From positions 60,472,239-60,536,238 of the forward strand of contig NC_071389.1 in assembly GCF_022682495.2 (NCBI RefSeq): a stretch of DNA of 64,000 nt, read 5' to 3'. Origin of the DNA: Desmodus rotundus. Taxonomy: Eukaryota > Chordata > Mammalia > Chiroptera > Phyllostomidae. This document shows positions 32,742 through 44,555 of the stretch, one piece after another; position 1 is the stretch's first letter; each line of letters begins with the position of its first letter. The notes under the pieces are model-generated. The model made no database searches and was not told where the DNA came from. It worked only from the letters and a program-made list of their open reading frames with translations. Position numbers and translations under genes: made by a program.

Positions 32742-32766
32742 GGGGAGGGGAAGGGGGGAGGGGGGA
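32742..32766 (+). other. G-quadruplex-forming tract in HAL1 3' UTR
   Basis: Four consecutive runs of four or more G separated by one or two A bases. Guanine tracts are a known feature of L1 3' UTRs, and this one meets the usual four-run quadruplex pattern. Confidence 0.8.
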
Positions 32767-33214
32767 AAGGTACAGAGAATAAGAAGCATAAATAGTAGGT
32801 ACAAGATAAACAGGGGGAGGTTAAGAATAGTATCAGAAATGTAGAAGCCAAAGAACTTATATGTACAACCCATGGACATGAACTGAGATTGGGGAATGCC
32901 GTTGGGAGGGGGATGCAGGGTGGAGGGGAGTAAAGGGGGGAACAATGGGACAAGTGTAATAGCATAATCAACTAAATATATTTTAAAAATGCCATTTATA
33001 AAGAAGCAGTGATATGGCAACATTTTAAATTTGCATACTGCCACATTTGGATGAAGTCTTGCAGAGTGATATAATTTTAAAAATATATCCTGCAGAAAAG
33101 TATTTCTTTGTCCTATATTAGAAAGGAGTATTTTGGGGGAGGGCAAAAATTACTTTCTTAAACTCCAAATACTTAGGCTCCCCCTTTTTTAATGTTAACG
33201 ATTATTGAGTGGTG

Positions 33215-33415
33215 ACTTTATGTTAATCATATTATGTATTATTTCATTTAGTTCTCAAAACAAAAGCACATATCTATGATGTAATACTTTATTATCCCTC
33301 ATTTACGGAATGAGGGGGCTGCACCACAGCGACTTCAAGGAACTTATGCAAGGCGACATTCATTTGAACCAGAATGGTCCCATGTTAACACCCACGTTTT
33401 GGAATCCCAAACTTA
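33215..33415 (-). repeat. MIR SINE
   Basis: ttatttcatttagttctcaa, attatccctcatttacggaa and aaggaacttatgcaaggcga follow reverse-complement MIR. Confidence 0.65.
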
Positions 33416-33864
33416 CGTTCTCAGATATTTGTCTAGATTTGTTTGGCAGGAAACGCAGTGGGGACTGTCGGGCTAGATGCTGAGGGCTCTCTCGGGGACC
33501 GCGTTAACTCTGTAAGAGGACTCCTTGTGATACAACACCTGTGTACATCAGTAGATGGGAGCACAATTTGCACGATGCCCTATCTTAGTAGAGTTAAAAA
33601 CTGCACACTTACATTATAATAACCTCATAATGAACTATTTCCACAGACCAAAGTGATAAAACTATAAGCTCATGAATGATCACAAAGAACTTTCAGATTC
33701 CCATTCAGCAAGGCATCATAATGTTCCATAACTCAAAGCTGTTATATCGCTGTTGTTCCTGTTCTTATTATAGAGACAAAGCATTTTGATATCATTAGAG
33801 AAAAAGTGGTTTCACAGCTACTTTCTTACCAAACCACAGAAGAGCCTCACGGTTAACCCTCAAT
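33416..33864. other. Unassigned DNA
   Basis: No gene or repeat recognised. Confidence 0.4.
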
Positions 33865-34305
33865 TAATCTATTTCTTCATTCAATCACCAAATATTTACT
33901 GAGTGCCTTCTTTGGGCCTGCTTTAGGCCCACTATTCTCGGCTCTGGAGACACTGCAGTGAAGGACGTGAAGCTCCTACATTCTAGAGAGTTTACTTTCT
34001 AGAGGGAGAGATGGGCTTTAAACAAATAAGTGTGTTTGTGTACAAATGTGTACAGAAAAGTAAATCTGGCCAAGGGACAGATGCGGTGGTCCCTGGCCCT
34101 AATTTAGACAAGGCGGTCAGAAAAGACCTCCCAGAAGAGGTGACATTTGAGCAGAGACTGGAATGATGCAGCTATATGAAAGGAATGAGCATGTAGACAT
34201 GGGAAGCAACAAGTGGAACAGTTCTGAGGCGAGACCCCGACGTCTGTGAGGTGGAACACAGCAAAGAGTCCCGTGGGGTTGGAACACAGTAAATAAGGGA
34301 CAGAC
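33865..34305 (-). repeat. L2 relic
   Basis: cttcattcaatcaccaaata, tttactgagtgccttctttg, gacctcccagaagaggtgac, atttgagcagagactggaat and tggaacacagtaaataaggg match the reverse-complement L2 3' region over several hundred bases. Confidence 0.72.
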
Positions 34306-34984
34306 ACAGAAATGCAGTGGCAGAGTAGGCAGAGCCAGGTCCCAGAGACTCACCTGAACCACGGCATGCAAGCCCCTGACTTTTATTTTAGGCAACCTGG
34401 GAAACAAGTGGTCAGCACTGAACGGGAGAGTGTTATGTATTATCTGTCATGTTTTAAACAATCACTTGGATGCTGTGCCAAAAATAGACCATAACACCTA
34501 ATGAAATAATGATAGGTGACATCCACTCAGTGGTTTAGAGGTGACCATGGTACCAAATGTCAATTGCAGTGATTTCTAGTGTCATCACCCACAGAATCAC
34601 AGGCAATGTCATTCGACCTGCCCCCAGGGAAAAATCTTAAGATGAGCTATATGAATTGACCAGGAATATGAACTTAAATTACAAATGTGAACTTAAAATT
34701 ATATGTTTCTATTGAAGCAGTCACGGTCAGACTTCTGTTGTGGCAGAAGACACCCTAAGGCACCTTCAAGTATCCTAAATTCTCACTTTCCCAATGCGGT
34801 GGACAAGGACATGTTGACCAAGTTACAGCATCACAGGAACAGTCCAGCTGTAGGGTGAGCTGGTGAGCATCTGCCTCAGGTCAGCCAGCACAGAAGGGGG
34901 AACAGGGACGGGCAGGCAGAAAACAAGACAGTGCAGGTACGGGAGGCAAAGGGGCCCACAGGAAATTAACTGAGAGGGTATTAA
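34306..34984. other. Unassigned DNA
   Basis: No gene recognised. The L2 relic may extend weakly to about 34450. Confidence 0.4.
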
Positions 34985-35145
34985 CACTGCAGGCCTACTC
35001 GGTGCCAGGTTCCGTACAGATGTGATCCTGTTTGTAACTGGAACAACAGCCGTGTGAGGAAAAGGACACTCGAATATGTTCAATAGCCATCCCAAGGTCG
35101 TGCAACTATTGAGTGATGTAATTGACATTTAAGCTCAGGCTTTTT
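34985..35145 (-). repeat. MIR SINE
   Basis: cctactcggtgccaggttcc, gtgatcctgtttgtaactgg and ccaaggtcgtgcaactattg resemble reverse-complement MIR. Confidence 0.5.
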
Positions 35146-35665
35146 TTTTTTTTCTCTCCGAAGCTTGTGATTTTTCATGCACCATCCAGTTGTGCTGATG
35201 GTGTTGGCACAGTGACAGTGAGAAGATTGTCCTAAATAAATGTGAAAATGAATCCTGGGCTATTCATTACCCCAGCTTTATAAGCAAGCCATCATCCCTG
35301 TGGCAGGGTTGAGCAGCACTGGAGAAATCTCAGCGCTAATAAAAAGAGGCATCATTCTAGTTTATGGTACCCTTACCTGCGGGGTTGGAAGGGCAGGGTA
35401 TGGAGGAGGAAGTATCCCCAGAAGTGTCTTACCTAGAGCTGAAAAAATAAAAAGAGAAACAGAATTCTAGCTACCAAAAAAAAAGATCTCTCAGGCTGAG
35501 CTCTGTTTCATTCAGAAAATATTTATCGTTAGTTTCAACCAATTCTTATTAAATCTCTCTCTGGTTTGGAATTCTTCAGAGAACCCAAATTGCAAAACGT
35601 TTTAAAAATATAACTTGATACTTGCATCTACCTCCATAAATACCACCCTCACAGGTGAATATGTT
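35146..35665. other. Unassigned DNA
   Basis: Only short T- and A-runs (35142-35154, 35475-35485). No gene recognised. Confidence 0.4.
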
Positions 35666-35735
35666 CTTTTATATCTTCATTCAATGAACATTTATTGAGC
35701 ATCAGCTATGTGCCAGGCACCAGAGTAATTTGGCA
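35666..35735 (-). repeat. L2 relic
   Basis: cttcattcaatgaacattta and ttgagcatcagctatgtgcc are the reverse complement of the L2 3' terminus. Confidence 0.65.
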
Positions 35736-36540
35736 AAGAAATTCCTAAATCCTGCTGGTGTTCTTTCTGGAGCAACTAAGTTCTCCTGACACATCTCTGA
35801 TTCCTAGTAACAAATACCTGACAGAAAGGTCCCCGGTTAAGTTATATATACATCTCCTGCCTTTGAAATTTAAAAAACGTATAAATAGGAAAAAATATGA
35901 CATACAGATAATTGCCCTTCATTTCTCAGTCGTCTCCGTTCTTATTCTCTTAAGTCCGGCTGTTATTAAGCAGAGAGCATTCTCGGCACGGTACAGCATA
36001 TTAATTTCCACTGGCAAAGTGTCAGCTGGAATAACTGTTTTTTACGTGTGGTTGGCATGCATGTGTATGGAGGTTGCTAAATCTCCTCCTGTGTTCCAAA
36101 ACTAAGACGGGGCTGGGTGCGGAGAGACGAGGATCTCGTTGTAGACTGCTGTGGCCCATCTGGTTCTGCCCCTTCTGGACCCAACATCATCTCTAGAGTT
36201 AACATTTGGAGACCCGCCAAGAAAACATTCTCTGTAGCCAGTACTCAGCTGAGCCTCCAGTCATGCTGCTGGGATTACACAGGCCAGAGGGAGTATGCAC
36301 TTATCTTGAAGGCCACCCCTGTACTACCAGACCAGGGCATGCTCTCTTCCCAGAGCTCTGCATCCTCCTGCCTGAGGACAATCGAGTCAGGCCACGCTAA
36401 CCAAACTGCAAAACCAGGCAGCACCACGTTAGTCAGAGACCCCCCTGGGGCACTGGGTATGCAGCACTGAGAACTCTGCAGCAGGGACCACTACAGAGCT
36501 GGTGGGGAGCTCTAACATATTAAACAATGAAACCACAGTG
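35736..36540. other. Unassigned DNA
   Basis: Two unrecognised open frames of about 115 codons lie on the plus strand (35758-36105 and 36117-36470). Neither shows a domain or flanking splice sites that stand out. Confidence 0.35.
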
Positions 36541-36700
36541 TTGAGTTTCAGAGCTGGAAGGGAGCTACGTCAACCCTGCATTTTACAGAGAAGCAAATGG
36601 CCATCCAGAGAAAGTAGGTGCTTTCTCTAAAGACATTCCACTGTCAGAAGGCCAGGCCAGGCCTGGACCTCACGCTCCTAGAACCCCAGCACCAGCCGTG
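36541..36700 (-). repeat. MIR-like relic
   Basis: gttgagtttcagagctggaa, ctgcattttacagagaagca and gccaggcctggacctcacgc resemble the reverse complement of a MIR-family SINE. Confidence 0.4.
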
Positions 36701-37150
36701 CACCTAGAGCCGTGGTGGGCAAACTCCCTTGTGGTGTATTTTCCAGAGCTGTATTCTCAATGGACCACTAATGTGTTCACTGATGACACATTTAGGCCTC
36801 TCATTAGTCTCTTTTCTCCCCCAACTTTACTTTTATAATCCCAAACTTGTACATAAGTTGTGCTTACAGTATACAGAACTGTTTTCCCTAAACCATTATG
36901 CTAACCTAACATAATATCCTGAACCCTTAAATACTTTACATGTCTTATAAACAAAGATAATTCTCCTATATTATTTCTAAAAACCCGCTCTATATTTTCC
37001 CATATTATTGCATATAATCATGAAACTTAGGAAGCTAGTATGGATACATCACTATCGTCTAAGCCACAGATCCTACACAAGCTTCCTCAGTCTGCTGAAG
37101 GCGTCCTGCATAAGAGAAGAGACCAGCCTGAGTCACAGAGCACACTCAGT
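36701..37150. other. Unassigned AT-rich DNA
   Basis: No gene or clear repeat recognised. Confidence 0.4.
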
Positions 37151-37775
37151 GGTCACAGTCTCATTCAGTGGGGCGTGGTTCCTCAGTGTTTCCTAGACTT
37201 TCCCGACCTCACGCCTTTGGAAGAGCACAGGACGGTTTTTGTAGAATGTGCTTCACTTTACCGTTGGCTGATGTCTCCCCATGATTAGAGTCAGCTTTTC
37301 ACAATTTTGGCAATAACATTGCAGAAATGCTGTTGTGTGTCTTATTGTACCTTATCGGCATTTTGACTTTTCCTATCTGTGATGTTAGCATTAATTACCT
37401 AATGATGGTAGTTTCTGCCAAACCTTTTCACTGAACAGTTACTGTTCTAAATTTTTGTAATTCAAAAGTGTTTTCTGAGGAATCACTTTCAATCTATATA
37501 GCTGCTCCATTCACCATAAAACTTCCAATATATTTATTCAGTTATTTATATTATGAGTATGTGGATTCCTATTTTTTCAAAAGGTGATCATCTGTTACCA
37601 CTGTTATTTATTTTGATGCCCAAATTTTCCCAGGATTGGCCAGTCAGAGAGCCTTCAGGAAGGTCTTTTGTCCTTTTCTCATGTCCTCACCATTCTTTGA
37701 CCACTTTGTTGCCTCCAGAAGAAGATTTTGTAGGCTCATCTTGTAATTTCCCTGTTCCAGCTGTCAAATCAGCGA
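37151..37775 (-). repeat. Old L1-like non-coding region
   Basis: aggacggtttttgtagaatg, ttggctgatgtctccccatg, attagagtcagcttttcaca, tgttagcattaattacctaa and ttattttgatgcccaaattt match a common old mammalian repeat that I associate with the untranslated parts of L1M elements. Family and orientation are from memory and uncertain. Confidence 0.4.
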
Positions 37776-38490
37776 AATATCCAGGTATTTGCTGGGTTCA
37801 TTGCTATCGGTGCATCGCTGCTCTGCCCGCTTGGTGTACAGAACTGGGAAATGCACGCACACCGAAAACAGAAAAACAGCAGACACATATTTGTTCCTGT
37901 ATATCTCCTCTGTGTGTGTGTGTGTGTGTATGTAAAATAACAAGTTTACAATGAACCTTCCCATTCTGATACACCAGAGTTCAGTTCATTCTTCTTATTT
38001 CCACATGTGGAGTTATCTTCTCCCGTAGTGAAAAATCTGCCCCACATTATTCTGAACGTATTTACTTACTTGATCTCTCTCTACAGCCGCCACTGCTGTC
38101 TCATCTCACAGAAACCCTCCTGCTGTGCTGGAGCTCGGAGCCCTGCAGCGGGACACATTCCCGTGGGGCAGCCCTGCTTGCCTCTCTCAGGCTCCAGCAT
38201 CCCAACCTGGGCTGTGACCCACCTGCATGGACACCTTCCTCCCCCTTATTGGAAGGACCACAGAGCATTCCCCACTTCCCCCAAATACCTACTAAGCTTC
38301 GTTTCCCCTAAAGGCTCTGAGGACAATGGTTCAGGAGGGAAAGTGAAGGGGAAAGATTAAGAAAAACAAGACAGGCACATGGTGAATTCCAGCCTCACAT
38401 TACTCCATGACCTCCGTGATCCTCCACCACTCTCTTCTTATCTGAAAAATGGCATGAATTACATTGCCTTGTGATGGTGATGCATACATC
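37776..38490. other. Unassigned DNA with a (TG)n run
   Basis: It contains a short (TG)n microsatellite at 37911-37929. A plus-strand frame of 117 codons (38007-38360) covers a GC-richer patch after an acceptor-like TCTCTCTACAG at 38085, but no donor or domain is evident. Confidence 0.35.
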
Positions 38491-38620
38491 TGCCTTCCTC
38501 ACTAACCCTGAGCTACTTGAGGCAGGGGTTACAGTCAGCTCATGTTTTACACCCACAAAACAGCATAATGTGGTGCAGAGAGTAGAGACACAATATGTAT
38601 TTGTTCAATAAATAAAATGA
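38491..38620 (+). repeat. L2 3' end relic
   Basis: ctacttgaggcaggggttac, aaaacagcataatgtggtgc and gtatttgttcaataaataaa follow the sense L2 3' end (CTTGAGGGCAGGG...GTGCTCAATAAATATTTG). Confidence 0.6.
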
Positions 38621-38767
38621 AAGGTAACATAAGAGAATACTTAAATATAACCATCTCTTCACTCTGTATAGGCATTTTTCTTTTAACTATTGTCTCTTAA
38701 AGATTAAATGTTTTCTGAAGCCAACTGAGTACCTAATGTGCTGTGGTAAGAGTAAATAGATGGTGTG

Positions 38768-39115
38768 TGTCTTGGTCCATTTGGCCTCACAGACTGGGTG
38801 GATCATATAGAACAGAAATGCACTTCTCACAGTTCTGGTGGCTTGAAATCCAAGCTCAAGTCTCTAGCAGATTTGTGTCTGGTGAGAGCCTGCTTCCTCG
38901 TTCACGGATGACCATCTTCCTCCTACGTCCTCACATGCTGGAAGGGGCAAAGGAGTTCTCGGGGGTCTTTTTTATAAGTGCACTAATCCCATTCATGAGG
39001 AAAAGAGGGCTCTACCCTCACGACCTCATCATCTCCCCACCTGCTAATACCATCACACTAGGAGTAAAGACTTCAACATGTGAACTTGGAGAGGACACAC
39101 ATATTCAGTAGAAGT
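38768..39115 (-). repeat. MaLR LTR (MST group)
   Basis: tgtcttggtccatttggcct, acttctcacagttctggtgg, ggtgagagcctgcttcctcg, tataagtgcactaatcccat, ctgctaataccatcacacta and acttcaacatgtgaacttgg follow the reverse complement of an MST-type LTR. Confidence 0.9.
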
Positions 39116-39129
39116 AGCAATAGGAGTGA

Positions 39130-39925
39130 TACTTTTTATTAAATGTATTGGGGTGACATTGGTCAATAAATTATATAACTTTCAAGTGCACAATTCCATG
39201 ATACATTATCTTTATATTGCATTGTATGCTCACCACCCAAAGTCAAATCTTCTGTCACCATATATTTGACCCTCTTTACCCTTTACTAGCTCCCCCCCTT
39301 CCCTCTGGCGACCACCATAGTATTGTCTGTTTAGGAGTTTGTGCTTATTTGGTTTTTTCTGTTTGTTCATTTGTTGCTTTCAGTTTTATATCCCACAATG
39401 AGTGAAATCATAAAGTTCTTAACTTTTTTTGTCTGACTTATTTCGCTTAGCATGATACTCTCAAGATCCATTCCTGTTGTTGTAAATGTCATGATTTCAT
39501 CTTTTCTTATGACTGAGTAGTATTCCACTGTAGATATATATGGGATTATATATATATATCAAATCTTCTTTATCCAATTCTCTATCCAAAGACACGGGCT
39601 ATTTCCATGTCATATCTTGGCCACTGTGAATAATGTTGCAATGAATATAGGAGTGCATATATATTCATGAATAAATATTTTTTAATTTTGGAGGTAGATA
39701 CCCAGAAAAAGGATTGCTGGGTCATATGGTAACTTTATTCTTAATTTTTTGAGCAGGCTTCATATACTTTTCCCTAATGGCTGTACCAGTTAACAAGTTT
39801 GCATTCTTACCAGAAGTGAATGAGGTTCTTTTTTCTCTACAACCTCTCCAACACTTGTTATAGCTTATCTTGTTGATAATGAGATACCACATGTTAGAAT
39901 GGCTATTATCAACAGGGAATGATAT
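39130..39925 (-). repeat. Old L1 3' end
   Basis: Minus-strand L1: the 3' UTR at left (ttggtcaataaattatataa, aagtgcacaattccatgata), then ORF2 C-terminus phrases (agtgaaatcataaagttctt, tcatcttttcttatgactga, gtagtattccactgtagata, ggattgctgggtcatatggt, aacctctccaacacttgtta). Frame-broken and 5'-truncated near 39925. It abuts the MaLR LTR. Confidence 0.83.
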
Positions 39926-40254
39926 TTTTATACAGGTATTGGGGTATTGTTTCAAATCACCCATTTGGTAGGAGCTGCCTGCTTTGTTTTCTTGAGGAGC
40001 TAACCACATAATAAAAAAATATTAAGTGTTTACAATGCTTGAGGCACTGAATGATAAGGTGCCCTGCCTAGTGCTTTACATTTATTCTTTTCTGGCCATG
40101 AGTTATCTGACCTTCAGGCTCAGGTCAGGCCTCATATCATCTGTTATGTGAATTTTTTTTCTCAGTGATTTTAGTACATAAGGACTCCTGTTCTCTAAGT
40201 TTCTATTGCATTTATAGTCAATACCACAAAGCCAGCATTACATTTTTACTTAAA

Positions 40255-40375
40255 TTAGCTCTCCAAATAGGCTATGAATCTTTTGAAAGCAGTGACCATG
40301 CCTTTTACTTCCTTGTTATCTCTACCAGTGTCTAGAAAAATATTATGGGCCTATTAAATATTTGATTGATTAGTT
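40255..40375 (+). repeat. L2 3' end relic
   Basis: ctatgaatcttttgaaagca, gtgaccatgccttttacttc and atgggcctattaaatatttg resemble the sense L2 3' end. Confidence 0.5.
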
Positions 40376-40689
40376 CATTAACATTCGGTAAGTGGCAATA
40401 GAGTGGTTTTAATAGTCAGTATCCCTCAACTTGTAGCTCTAACACATATTACTTCTCAGAATAATTTCAGCTGACTATGGGGCATGGGGCTGTCCCTGGA
40501 TCCCTGGTGCCTGGGCCTGGGGAGATTAGGACAGATATATAGTGGCCCAGAGCATGAGAGCTCGATAAGGGAGGTGACTGGGGGGTAGGAGGGTGGATTT
40601 AACTGTTGCTCAAGAAGAGGAACTGGCAGGCCTTTGGCTATGGCCTCAAAATTGGCTCAAAACAGTGTTCTTTAAAGAAGTATTATAGT
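40376..40689. other. Unassigned DNA
   Basis: No gene recognised. Short G-rich patches near 40500 and 40575. Confidence 0.4.
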
Positions 40690-41205
40690 AAAACTTAATA
40701 CGCTAATAGTAAATGAGCTATCAAACTATGAAAAAATATGAAGAAATCTTACATGTACATGGCCAAGTGAAAGAAGCCAATCTACAGTCTACATACTATA
40801 TGATTTCTACTGTACAACATTATGGAAAAGGCAAACTATGCAGACAATAAAAAGATCAGAGGTTTCTAAAGGTTAAAGGGGAGGGATGGGTGAGCAGGCA
40901 GAAGACATAGTGTATTTAGGGCAGGAAATATATTCTGCATAATGCCATAATTTGTGGATATATTTCATTATATATTTGCCCAAACCCATAGAATGTACAC
41001 CACCAAGAGTAAACCCTAATGTGAACTATGGGCTTTGGGTGATAATAACGTACTGATGTCGGTTCATTGGTTGTAACAAATATAGCCCTCTGGTGTGGGA
41101 TCTTGGTGGGGGGTAAATTGTACATATATGGAGTATATGAGAACTGTACTTTCCATTCAATTTTGCTGTGAACCAAAAATAGCTTTAAAAATAAAATCTG
41201 TTAAT
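40690..41205 (+). repeat. Old L1 (L1M-type) 3' end
   Basis: gtgaaagaagccaatctaca, ggaaaaggcaaactatgcag, ccatagaatgtacaccacca, aagagtaaaccctaatgtga, ttggttgtaacaaatatagc and aattttgctgtgaacc are a diagnostic L1M 3' UTR ending in an A-rich tail. The same 3' UTR type appears inverted at 61440-62760. Confidence 0.85.
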
Positions 41206-41364
41206 TTTTGAAAAGAGAAAATATACATCATTTATAAAAAGAAAACGGAAGGAGTATTTTCCCCCTGGAAATTAAGAAAGAAAACCATTGTACAATGAAA
41301 AAAATAAGACAGATGACGGAACCTAATAATTAGTAAAAGACAATCTATTGTAGAAAACGAAGAT

Positions 41365-41580
41365 CCATAGAATATTTATTGAAGACCTACTACATGCTAG
41401 GCACCACAAGAAGCATTCAAAAATGAGACATTATCTCATTTAATCTCATATAATTCTCACCATTCCTCCTGAAAGTGTGTCACTATCCATTTTAAGGTAG
41501 AAACTGAGGCTCAAAGATGATAGGTGTTTTGCCCAGTCAGAGTGATTCAAGTAAGCAGAGTTGTCTCCTTTGGCCAAGTA
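41365..41580 (-). repeat. MIR SINE
   Basis: tgaagacctactacatgcta, ttaatctcatataattctca, gaggctcaaagatgatagg and cttttgcccagtcag-like segments follow reverse-complement MIR. Confidence 0.68.
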
Positions 41581-42194
41581 GTGCTGAGATTTCATGATAA
41601 AAAGAACCATCTTCTGGAGGGAAAGAATTGACAATTTCAAGAGAAGGCAGTCGTCAAGCCCTCTCCCAAATAGCATCTGGGGCATCAGATATGGAGCAGT
41701 GAATGGAAAAATTAACTTTGCTTAGGAGAGAGCATTGCAGCTGGGACTCAAAAGATGAGTATGCTTTCTAATAAGCATATCATATGTGAAAAGTCTTTCT
41801 GGTGGGAATGATGGCAAAGACAAACAGACATAAAGAGCAGGAAGCTCAAGGTGGATTGAATATGGCCCCAAAGAGAGGCATGGCACCGAGGAGGCAGGGG
41901 AGCAGCACAGGGCCGCAACGGTCCTGCCAAGGAGCAATATAGGTTTGGAATATCATTGTGTGGCAACATGGGACTGTCAATCACAGAGAACCAGGACTAG
42001 GGATAAAGGGACAAAAAGGAGGCAAGAGTCATGTAATTACACCCAGTGAGACAAAGGGGCAGAGCAGGGTCCATGGAAGAATGAGATAATCAAGCCAGAA
42101 ACACCGATGCTTTACTAAATTAGAAAACACATAATGCACTCTTCAAATTGTTTCTGAGTTACTAAAAGTTACTTTAGGTAAAACCTAAAATGTT
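41581..42194. other. Unassigned DNA
   Basis: No gene recognised. Antisense frames of 71 to 79 codons at 41446-41984 are not supported. Confidence 0.4.
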
Positions 42195-42415
42195 TGTCTA
42201 AATGTCACCTCAGTCTGATGACTTTCGCTACTACGCTATTTAAAATTGCAACTGTACCCCAGAATCCTGGTCTCCTTAATATTCTTTACCTTCTTTTCAC
42301 CATAAAACCTATCAACATAAGCACTAACATTCTATACAATTTCTATTTCTGATTGTTTACTGTTCATTGTCTGTCTTCTCCCGTTGGAATATAAGCTTCA
42401 TATCCTGGACCAGTC
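42195..42415 (+). repeat. L2 relic
   Basis: aaatgtcacctcagtctgat, cctggtctccttaatattct and ttgtctgtcttctcccgttg, gaatataagcttcatatcct follow the sense L2 3' region. Confidence 0.6.
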
Positions 42416-42419
42416 ACTT

Positions 42420-42602
42420 TACAATAACTCTATAAGCTGGTTAACGTTAGTTTGTTTACCCATTTTACAGATAAGAAACCTTTCCCAGAGAGTTGAAGTG
42501 AATTGTTCAAGATCACACGTCTAGAAAGTTCTAAAACTGGGGCTCAGGCCCAGGCCTGATGAACTCTAAAGCCCATGCTCATAAGCACTACACCATATTG
42601 CC
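42420..42602 (-). repeat. MIR SINE
   Basis: cccattttacagataagaaa, tgttcaagatcacacgtcta and catgctcataagcactacac follow reverse-complement MIR. Confidence 0.72.
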
Positions 42603-43414
42603 AAGTAGAAAGCAATGATATTGCCAGATGGAACAGGCTGGGGTTTTGCTAATTTAGGGAAAAGGGAACTAGTAAAGATGGCTTTCCACAAGGCAAGTAC
42701 AAAGAGATAAACATTTAGCAAATTAATGCAGTAGTTTGAAGGGTAGTTTGAGCAGATGCCATGTGCAAGTTACCAGAGAAAACATCAGTTTTTTAAGCCA
42801 AATGGTATTTTGAGAGCATGAAGAGAATGTAATTATAAGATTTTTTAATCATAAAAACAAATCCATACACATAAACACTTAGCTAGAAGAAGAATAGGGC
42901 ATATTGCTGAGAATATTACATTAAGCATGTCTTTTACTAATTAATAAGATATTGGCCGTCATGAAATTACAAGTGCTCAAATGCAGTAATTATATTATGA
43001 TTTGATGTACAATTACTGATGTTAATGTTTATAAAGAAATATGAGTCTTCCCACTCACTTCTCTCAGTGGAGGGTCCTGCGAGGCCAAGACAGAAGCAGA
43101 GAATGTCTCATCTGTGACAGTTTAGGGCCCTCCAACGCCAAGAACGGAGCCAGAAACTGTGCAAGAACTGGAAGTCTGAAGGGAGCTGAAATCAGTTGCC
43201 AGAACAAGGATGCCATGGCCGCTATCAACAACCACCTACAGCAGATGCCGTGGTTTTCATCAGAGCCGTCTCTTCATCTTGCTCTTATCCGCACATTGGG
43301 AAGGGCGAGATCTAAAGGGCCAGGAGGTAAAGGGACAGAACTTCAGAGTCTCCAAAGAACTCTGACATATATGAATTATCTTAGTAGGTTATGAATCATT
43401 CCGAGGCTGTAAGT
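42603..43414. other. Unassigned DNA
   Basis: A 117-codon plus-strand frame (43041-43394) covers a slightly GC-richer patch. Its translation has several Cys and Arg residues but no domain I recognise, and no splice sites stand out. Confidence 0.35.
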
Positions 43415-43495
43415 AAGGTTAATCCATCTTTGTTACCCTAGCTCCCAACATGGGGCCTAACAGGGTGCTCAGCAGAAGTCTATTGACTAAAGAAT
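43415..43495 (+). repeat. L2 3' end relic
   Basis: tttgttaccctagctcccaa, catggggcctaacagggtgc and tcagcagaagtctattgact resemble the last part of sense L2. Confidence 0.45.
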
Positions 43496-44555
43496 GACTA
43501 GCCTCATTGATCAACAGATTAGTGATTATTTATTTTTTAGTTTAAAAAGATGAAGCACAATTATTTAAATAATAAAACATCCTTAACTATCTATACATAG
43601 CCCAGTTCTTTCCTGCCATATTAGGAAATGATTTTAAAAGCTACAATGACATGAAGATTGGCCTAAGCTAGTGTCTCACATAATGTTCTTAGCAGGTGTT
43701 AAGTGTGTGTTTGCATATGAAAGTGTGGAAAGAATATGACACATTTATACTGCCCATTATGGGAACTAGAAGCACAGAGAGGGGAAGACTCTCTAATGAA
43801 GAGCAATCTTTTCTGTTAAACAATGAGGCACACTCGGTCTCTTCCCACACGGTCCCTTCTTGCTTACTTTAAGGAATGAAAAGAACAAATGGTTTTCTCG
43901 TTCTATTGTGCTTGTTTCACCAGCAGCCAACATCTCTGTTGTTGCCCTTCTGAATGCCATGCTCAGATGGAAGTCTTTGTCTTTTTGTACTGTATAAAAA
44001 ACTCTTAAAGTTAGAGGTGGAAAGAAAATGACAAAAAACAACAGAACCAAAACAAAAGAGCAGAGAAATACTTGACAGAATGGAATCCGACAAATCTTTT
44101 CTGTCTCTTGCATTGTGCGATTCCTTTGCAAGTCGATCCTAGGAAAGTTATATGTTGAAAATGCTGCATATTATCAGATACATGATATGTAATCGGTACT
44201 CCATAAATATCTGTTGAATTAATTAATGAATCCTAGCTTTAGCAGCACTGTGCCAGATGTGAAGACTCAGCATCATTGTTACAAGGTCTCCAACTCAGCC
44301 CACCTGGTTGCTGTCACACCACACTTTGCTGAGTCTCATTTTTCCTCTATACCCAGTCTCCTTCCTTGACATTCTCCCCCTCTGTCCACTCAAAGAGGCT
44401 GTATCCCCTGGAAGGCTGAGCTTAGCTTCTGTTCTTACTGTTCATACTCCACATAAATATGTTAATCATGCTTAATCTGGCCACAACCATAGCCTACATG
44501 ATAATGATTCCCATGCCTCCATCTCCAGCCAGAAGTGTTCCCTGAGTTTCAACCC
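43496..44555. other. Unassigned DNA with a small L2 tail
   Basis: An L2-like tail (ggtactccataaatatctgt, tgaattaattaatgaatcc) lies at about 44165-44230. Otherwise nothing is recognised. A 112-codon antisense frame (43793-44131) has a hydrophobic stretch but no other support. Confidence 0.35.

Larger units (their letters stand above)
31065..32985 (+). mobile_element. HAL1 element (ORF1-only LINE), apparently full length
   Basis: The element begins gaacttctggccaagataga, the CTTCYGGCCAAGATGG start typical of complete L1/HAL1 5' ends. It has a 5' UTR of about 680 bases, an L1 ORF1-like gene, and then goes straight to a 3' UTR with no ORF2. That is the defining layout of half-L1 (HAL1). A 15-bp target duplication flanks it: aaaatgccctttata (31050-31064) and aaaatgccatttata (32986-33000), one mismatch. 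The 3' UTR has a CAA microsatellite and a strong G-run tract. HAL1 needs reverse transcriptase from L1 in trans. Confidence 0.85.

Noticed and set aside
32646..33146. 166-codon minus-strand frame ending in a poly-Cys run
   Set aside because: Antisense to the HAL1 3' UTR; the cysteine run is the complement of the CAA microsatellite.
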